A stretch of 64,000 nucleotides of DNA from G963665925 sp963665925 (GTDB lineage: Bacteria > Bacillota > Clostridia > Peptostreptococcales > Acidaminobacteraceae): the NCBI GenBank assembly GCA_963665925.1, contig OY762511.1:2294001-2358000 (forward strand), in the 5' to 3' direction. The notes under the pieces are model-generated. The model did no database searches, was not told where the DNA came from, and worked only from the letters and a program-made list of their open reading frames with translations. A program made the position numbers and the translations under genes. Position 1 is the stretch's first letter. The number at the start of each line of letters is the position of its first letter. Below, in pieces: positions 59,699 to 64,000 of the stretch.

Positions 59699-61099
59699 AT
59701 GAATGAAGAAAAATGGGTTGCATGGGCCATGCAGACGTCAAAGAGCTGGTCTGATGTTGAGGATGTTTTGAGGTTTACGCATATTGATTTTATTGACAAC
59801 GACCATAGGATATTGATTGAGCATGCACTGGAGTTGAATCATGTAATATCAAAGGCGCAGAGATACTACTCTATGGAGTTGATTCATGAGACGAAAGATG
59901 TCTTGAATCGATTCTACACCTATGCAGTTGAGCATTTCAATCATGAGGAAGTATTCATGGACAAATACGATCTGCCCGATGCAGATGCACACAAAAGAGA
60001 ACATAAACGGATTCTAGATATTTTAAGCGCCGCGCTTAAGGACTTTGAATCAGGCAAGATCAAGGTGAGTATTAAACTTAAAATGCAAGTTATGGACTGG
60101 CTGATTAAGCACGTGAATATTGTCGACTATAATTTTTTTAAGATTGAAAAATGGAGTGATAATTTGCTGAAGGCGACCCGCATTGAAGATGTGAAGCCGA
60201 TTATACATCTGACAGGTATCGGGGAGATTGATAAGCAGCATATGAAATTGACAGCTCAATCCATTGAAATGATGAATGCCTTATCAAGGGATATTGACGT
60301 TGAAGAGGTCAATGACATAATTGACAGCTTTATAGATTATACGCGATATCATTTTGAGTTTGAACACCAGTTTATGTTGAAATACAAAATTGAGGATGTT
60401 GAAAGTCATTTGAATGAACATGCCTATTTCATCAATAAAATGAAAACATTTAAACATGATGTCATAGATGGACAAGCGGATATTCATGAAATCAAAACAT
60501 GGTTACTGACTTGGTGGATCAATCATATCAACCTAACGGATAAATCCTATTTTGACTATTCAAATTGGGCATCAGAGGTCATTCTAAATGCAACTGCCAT
60601 TGAGGATATAGAAGTTGTTTTGTCTAGAACTGGGATAGCAGAAGTGGATCAGGATCATCTTGGACTGATGGAAATCATGATTCATCTTTATAACGAAATC
60701 AACGCCCATTCAGAAGGAAAAAAACCTGTTCTAAGTACCGGTAATGGAAATCGAATTGCAGATCTTAAACAGTTCATGGATACAAGAATGTCTGATTCTG
60801 AGATGGAATATCGTGAGCGTGTATTAAAGTATCTTGATGACGCATATGCGCTTGCAAAAAATCATTTTTTGAGAGAAGAGCGAATTATGTCCGAGATTGG
60901 GGCACATGACATTGTCAGTCATAAAAATGAACATCAGCATATTTTGGAAAAGTTGGAGAAGATAAAATACAACCTTGAACATGACCTGCTTGATGTGTCT
61001 GCCAATATAAAAACAATGATTTTGAAATGGTGGATAGAACACACGAATACAACTGATTTCAGGACATTTGTACTCAGAAATGATGAGATATTCAAGTAA
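59699..61099 (+). CDS. Protein with three hemerythrin domains
   Basis: 466 aa, cytoplasmic (no signal or membrane segment). Three consecutive bacteriohemerythrin domains at about residues 25-150, 170-290 and 305-460. In each the five-His, Glu, Asp di-iron ligand set is present: for example DNDHRILIEH, HFNHEEVFM, HKREHKRIL and HVNIVDYNF in the first; DKQHMKL, HFEFEHQFM, HLNEHAYF and HINLTDKSY in the second; DQDHLGL, HFLREERIM, HKNEHQHI and HTNTTDFRT in the third. All three should bind oxygen or iron. It is encoded between two exporter ABC genes (59 bases after the first, 13 before the second). I infer a regulatory or scavenging role linked to export. Confidence 0.88.
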   Translation: MNEEKWVAWAMQTSKSWSDVEDVLRFTHIDFIDNDHRILIEHALELNHVISKAQRYYSMELIHETKDVLNRFYTYAVEHFNHEEVFMDKYDLPDADAHKREHKRILDILSAALKDFESGKIKVSIKLKMQVMDWLIKHVNIVDYNFFKIEKWSDNLLKATRIEDVKPIIHLTGIGEIDKQHMKLTAQSIEMMNALSRDIDVEEVNDIIDSFIDYTRYHFEFEHQFMLKYKIEDVESHLNEHAYFINKMKTFKHDVIDGQADIHEIKTWLLTWWINHINLTDKSYFDYSNWASEVILNATAIEDIEVVLSRTGIAEVDQDHLGLMEIMIHLYNEINAHSEGKKPVLSTGNGNRIADLKQFMDTRMSDSEMEYRERVLKYLDDAYALAKNHFLREERIMSEIGAHDIVSHKNEHQHILEKLEKIKYNLEHDLLDVSANIKTMILKWWIEHTNTTDFRTFVLRNDEIFK

Positions 61100-61112
61100 A
61101 GGGGGGACACAT

Positions 61113-63197
61113 ATGGAAGTCTCAGATTTATTGATACTGGATGAGAGCAAGAGTACACAAGACAAGACTTCAGCCGCACGTGTCATGCCCCCCTTACTCG
61201 ATGCTCTTAATTGGCAGGGCGATAGAAATCGTGTGCTGGAGGCTTTAACAGAACCAGAGAGTCTTATGACAACAGAGGGTCTCATTGAAGCTATGGCAAA
61301 TCTCCAGTTCAAATATGAAATGGTACAGAGAGTCAAAGGAAAAGATATTGGACCTGATATTTTGCCTGTGTTGATAGTGAATGATAATCATCACTTTCTG
61401 ATTCTTAACATTAATGAAAAGGAGATTTTGGTTTTCGATGGCCAAGATGGGGCGTATAAATCAATGCAATCGAAGGATATACATGGTGATTTATACCTGT
61501 TCCAGTATGCCGACGATTTGAGTACTACCTTAGTTCGTCAGCAAAAGAACTGGTTCAGTAAAATGATGCTTCGATTTAAGGGGTCAATAAAGATTATCGT
61601 CCTTATCAGTTTCTTAATGACCTGTCTTGATCTGCTGATTCCAGTACTGATTGTGCTTGTCTACGACCAGTTGGCCTCACAGGAATCTACGCGTGCTCTG
61701 ATCATAACATACGCTGGTGTTATTTTGTATTTGAGTTCCTCCTACTTCCTAGGCTATTATCGCGCCAAGCTGCTCAATTATGTAAGCACAAGAATGGGCG
61801 TTATTATCTCGTCGCAGACATATACAAGACTGCTGTATTTAAGTCCCTCATATACGGAAACAGCTTCTATAAACTCACAGATAAATAGAATCAAGGACTT
61901 TGAGAACTTGAAGCGATTTATAACGAGCGATTTGTTTGTCGATCTGTTGGAATTGTTGTTTTCAATAGTCTATGTGATTGCCATATTTGTGCTTGCAGGT
62001 TGGATTGGATTTATACCCATTATAACTTTTGTAGTTGTGACATGCTTAGGTCTTATTATGAATCCATTTCACAGGGTTAAGATGGAACGCACATCAGATG
62101 CCTCTGGAAAAAGACAGCAAAAGTTGATTGAAATACTGAAGAACTCAGAAGAGATTAAGGCTATTGGCTTAAGTGATGAATGGATTGAACGGTATAAAGA
62201 TGTGTCTACAGAAAGCATTTTAAGCAGTTATGAACTTTCAGATTACGTGAACACTTCAAAATCAATTTCATATTTTATCACCAATGCATCTGTCTTAGCG
62301 GTTGTATATTTTGGGATACTCAGGATTATGAACGGCGATATGACCATGGGTGTGCTTATTGGCGTTATTATGCTTTACTGGAAAGTGCTGAGCTCTATAC
62401 GGGGTTCCTTTACACTTTCAGTTCAAATCAGCAGTTTGTCGAGGAGCATTGCTCAAATAAATCGATTTATGAATCTGCCTCAAGATACGAATTTTAAATC
62501 CAATATGATTGCAACACGAAAAATCAAAGGATTTGTCAGATTTAAAGATGTGTCTATGGTCTATTCTAAAAAAACGAGTCCTGTGATATCAAAGCTCAGC
62601 TTTGAAACCGCTCCTGGAACAATACTGGGTATAACTGGACATGATGGGGCGGGCAAGACAACGATATTGAAAATGATACTTGGCATGTATATTCCTCAAG
62701 CGGGAAGGATATTTATTGATAATAGCAATATTAAGCAATTGGAACCACTGTCACTTAGAAAATCCATAGGATATGCACCACAAAAGGATATCTTGTTTTC
62801 TGGAACAATCCGTGAGAATTTTACAATATTCAATGCACAAATATCAGACGCACAAATCGAAAACATATCTGAACTGACTGGCTTAAGCAATTATATGAAG
62901 TCGCTAGATTATACACTGGATACCCTATTGACCGAAAAAGAAATAAGCAAAGCATCCATGTCTTTTAAAAAACTGTTTAGCATAACGCGCGCTTTTTGCA
63001 GAGGCGTAAATTTGTTTCTATTGGATGAGCCAGAAAATTATTTACGAGAAGATGAAATTCAAAAAATTATTGAGTTGATAATGGATAGAGCAAAAATGGA
63101 AAGTGCAAGTGTAATTATTTCAACGAAGAACGCAGAAATTCTCAGTATTTGCGACGAAGTAATTAGGCTGAATCAGGGTCGAAGAGTAAGGCGGTGA
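61113..63197 (+). CDS. ABC exporter with N-terminal C39-like domain (LapB/HlyB-type secretion ATPase), ATP-competent half
   Basis: About 694 aa. Residues 25-130 resemble the inactive C39-peptidase-like domain of LapB/HlyB secretion ATPases (PPLLDALNWQGDRNRVLEAL, then ILPVLIVNDNHHFLIL and FDGQDG), with no catalytic Cys. The transmembrane domain lies at about 150-420. The NBD keeps Walker A (GITGHDGAGKTTIL near 506), the Q-loop (YAPQKDILFSGTIREN) and Walker B with Glu (LFLLDEPENYL). The signature is ISKASMSFKKLF instead of LSGGQ, and the H-loop His is absent (VIISTKNAEIL). The ATG at 61113 is chosen since GGGGGG precedes it by about 6 bases. It likely pairs with the degenerate ABC protein at 58011. 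Confidence 0.83.
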   Translation: MEVSDLLILDESKSTQDKTSAARVMPPLLDALNWQGDRNRVLEALTEPESLMTTEGLIEAMANLQFKYEMVQRVKGKDIGPDILPVLIVNDNHHFLILNINEKEILVFDGQDGAYKSMQSKDIHGDLYLFQYADDLSTTLVRQQKNWFSKMMLRFKGSIKIIVLISFLMTCLDLLIPVLIVLVYDQLASQESTRALIITYAGVILYLSSSYFLGYYRAKLLNYVSTRMGVIISSQTYTRLLYLSPSYTETASINSQINRIKDFENLKRFITSDLFVDLLELLFSIVYVIAIFVLAGWIGFIPIITFVVVTCLGLIMNPFHRVKMERTSDASGKRQQKLIEILKNSEEIKAIGLSDEWIERYKDVSTESILSSYELSDYVNTSKSISYFITNASVLAVVYFGILRIMNGDMTMGVLIGVIMLYWKVLSSIRGSFTLSVQISSLSRSIAQINRFMNLPQDTNFKSNMIATRKIKGFVRFKDVSMVYSKKTSPVISKLSFETAPGTILGITGHDGAGKTTILKMILGMYIPQAGRIFIDNSNIKQLEPLSLRKSIGYAPQKDILFSGTIRENFTIFNAQISDAQIENISELTGLSNYMKSLDYTLDTLLTEKEISKASMSFKKLFSITRAFCRGVNLFLLDEPENYLREDEIQKIIELIMDRAKMESASVIISTKNAEILSICDEVIRLNQGRRVRR

Positions 63198-63201
63198 GGG
63201 T

Positions 63202-63723
63202 ATGAAAAAAAACTTGCAGCATTTATCAAGGTCGGTCCTGTTAGAAGAAATGGGCCTGCCAAAGGTGAACCGAAATATCATCCTGATAGTATTTTTCCTG
63301 ATTGTCTTATTTGTTGTATGGGCAAGCATGATGACCATTAATGATTCCGTGTCAATTTCAGGAGAGGTAAGAATGGCTGGGAATCAAGCTGGATACTATA
63401 TTGATGCGAAAGTCTATTCAGGACAAGTGGGCATTGTTTCAGAAGGCTTGAAAGCAAATATCAATATTGCTGGTGTGACCGAGAAGAAAAAAATCTCCGC
63501 TACAATTGAACGGGTTGTTAAGGTGCCTCAGAAAGACAATTATGGAAGAACCTATTATGAGGTTAGGGTAGTACCAAGTGCCATACAGGAAGAGCGCGAG
63601 CATTTTAGGGTTAAACTGATTAAGGGAATGGACGCACGTGTTGAAGTTGTGACAGGAACACGAAATTTACTTCAATACTACTTCAGTCGTGTATGGGATG
63701 CTAGAGAAACATCTGGAAATTAA
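63202..63723 (+). CDS. Truncated HlyD-type membrane fusion protein
   Basis: 173 aa against 400-480 for normal type I secretion adaptors. The N-terminal cytoplasmic tail and membrane anchor (LLEEMGLPKVNRNIILIVFF, then LIVLFVVWASMMTINDSV) are of LapC/HlyD type. They are followed by SISGEVRM and then almost directly by the distal beta-barrel (IERVVKVPQKDNYGRTYYEV, VRVVP, and LIKGMDARVEVVTGTRNLLQ, YYFSRVWD). The lipoyl halves and long alpha-helical hairpin that contact TolC are missing. The frame is clean and starts 4 bases after the ABC gene, so it looks like a natural mini-adaptor suited to a cell without an outer membrane. Confidence 0.82.
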   Translation: MKKNLQHLSRSVLLEEMGLPKVNRNIILIVFFLIVLFVVWASMMTINDSVSISGEVRMAGNQAGYYIDAKVYSGQVGIVSEGLKANINIAGVTEKKKISATIERVVKVPQKDNYGRTYYEVRVVPSAIQEEREHFRVKLIKGMDARVEVVTGTRNLLQYYFSRVWDARETSGN

Positions 63724-63743
63724 TTTGAGAAAGGATACGCCTT

Positions 63744-64000
63744 ATGAGTGATAAAAATGATGAAAAACCTAGAGTCAATTCACCTGATGGCGGGCAAGAC
63801 GAAAATCAAAGCAATGCGACAGATGCGAAGGAGTATGGTGGTGTAGATACGACTACATCAACACCGGGACTGCTCGTAGATGAAGAAAAAAAGAAACAGA
63901 CTGATGATATCGCAAATAATATTGAAACATCGGTTGATTCAACGCAGACAGAGTCGGAAGATGCGGAAGAAGTAGCTGAAGAGAATCAAAATACACAGGA
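63744..64000 (+). CDS. Start of an acidic low-complexity protein (3' end outside window)
   Basis: 85 codons are visible and open at the edge. The ATG at 63744 follows AAAGG by 9 bases and lies 20 bases after the adaptor gene. The sequence (MSDKNDEKPRVNSPDGGQDE, NQSNATDAKEYGGVDTTTST, PGLLVDEEKKKQTDDIANNI) is highly acidic, rich in Asp, Glu, Asn, Thr and Ser, with no signal peptide or membrane helix. Its place next to a type I exporter makes it a candidate cargo or a cytoplasmic partner, but the family cannot be told from this part. Confidence 0.65.
   Translation, partial: MSDKNDEKPRVNSPDGGQDENQSNATDAKEYGGVDTTTSTPGLLVDEEKKKQTDDIANNIETSVDSTQTESEDAEEVAEENQNTQ

Overview
The window looks like chromosomal DNA of a low-to-moderate GC Bacillota (Firmicute), most likely an anaerobic member of the Clostridia. 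The evidence is the gene order murB / PHP / rapZ / yvcK / Nudix / whiA / HPr, then dnaE, pfkA and a pyruvate kinase with the extra C-terminal domain. Strong AGGAGG-type ribosome binding sites, a GerMN protein, a LytS-type kinase and a molybdopterin gene next to a formate/nitrite channel point the same way. The exact genus cannot be fixed by reading alone. I saw no rRNA, tRNA or CRISPR array.

Layout. 1-1.9 kb: 3' end of moeA and a formate/nitrite channel. 1.9-10.8 kb: murB, a PHP phosphoesterase, rapZ and yvcK, then an IS1182-family element (about 5725-7655), then Nudix, whiA, HPr and an HD-GYP protein; the element splits a gene cluster that is normally contiguous. 10.8-18.9 kb: a solute-binding lipoprotein, dnaE, pfkA, pyk. 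19-25.1 kb: a binding-protein lipoprotein paired with a histidine kinase, a thioesterase, a GerMN protein on the minus strand, and an RlmD-type rRNA methyltransferase. 25.3-29.4 kb: an AT-rich two-component system whose regulator gene has an IS3-family element in its last codons.

29.7-39.8 kb: a three-gene operon of secreted proteins of about 1616, 1578 and 116 aa. The small third protein is homologous to the C-terminal domain of the first. The second carries eight InlB-type repeats. 39.8-44.5 kb: an HpaI-type aldolase and an aminotransferase divergent from a LysR regulator, then a lipoprotein. 44.5-50 kb: a Crp/Fnr regulator divergent from an old-yellow-enzyme reductase and a small membrane protein. 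This is followed by a gene graveyard (fragments of a GGDEF gene, a crotonase gene and a second old-yellow-enzyme gene carrying a 12-copy hexanucleotide repeat) and a MarR regulator. 50-57.9 kb: a PatB/MalY aminotransferase, a Na/Pi cotransporter, an SDR-like protein lacking its catalytic residues, DUF4301 and YhcH proteins, and a chromate transporter.

58-64 kb holds the most unusual locus: two unlike half-ABC exporters of type I secretion (LapB/HlyB) style, a triple-hemerythrin protein between them, a membrane fusion protein reduced to its membrane anchor and distal barrel, and the start of an acidic protein that runs off the window. I infer a type I-like export machine adapted to a cell without an outer membrane, with strongly asymmetric ATPase domains and a possible oxygen- or iron-binding partner.
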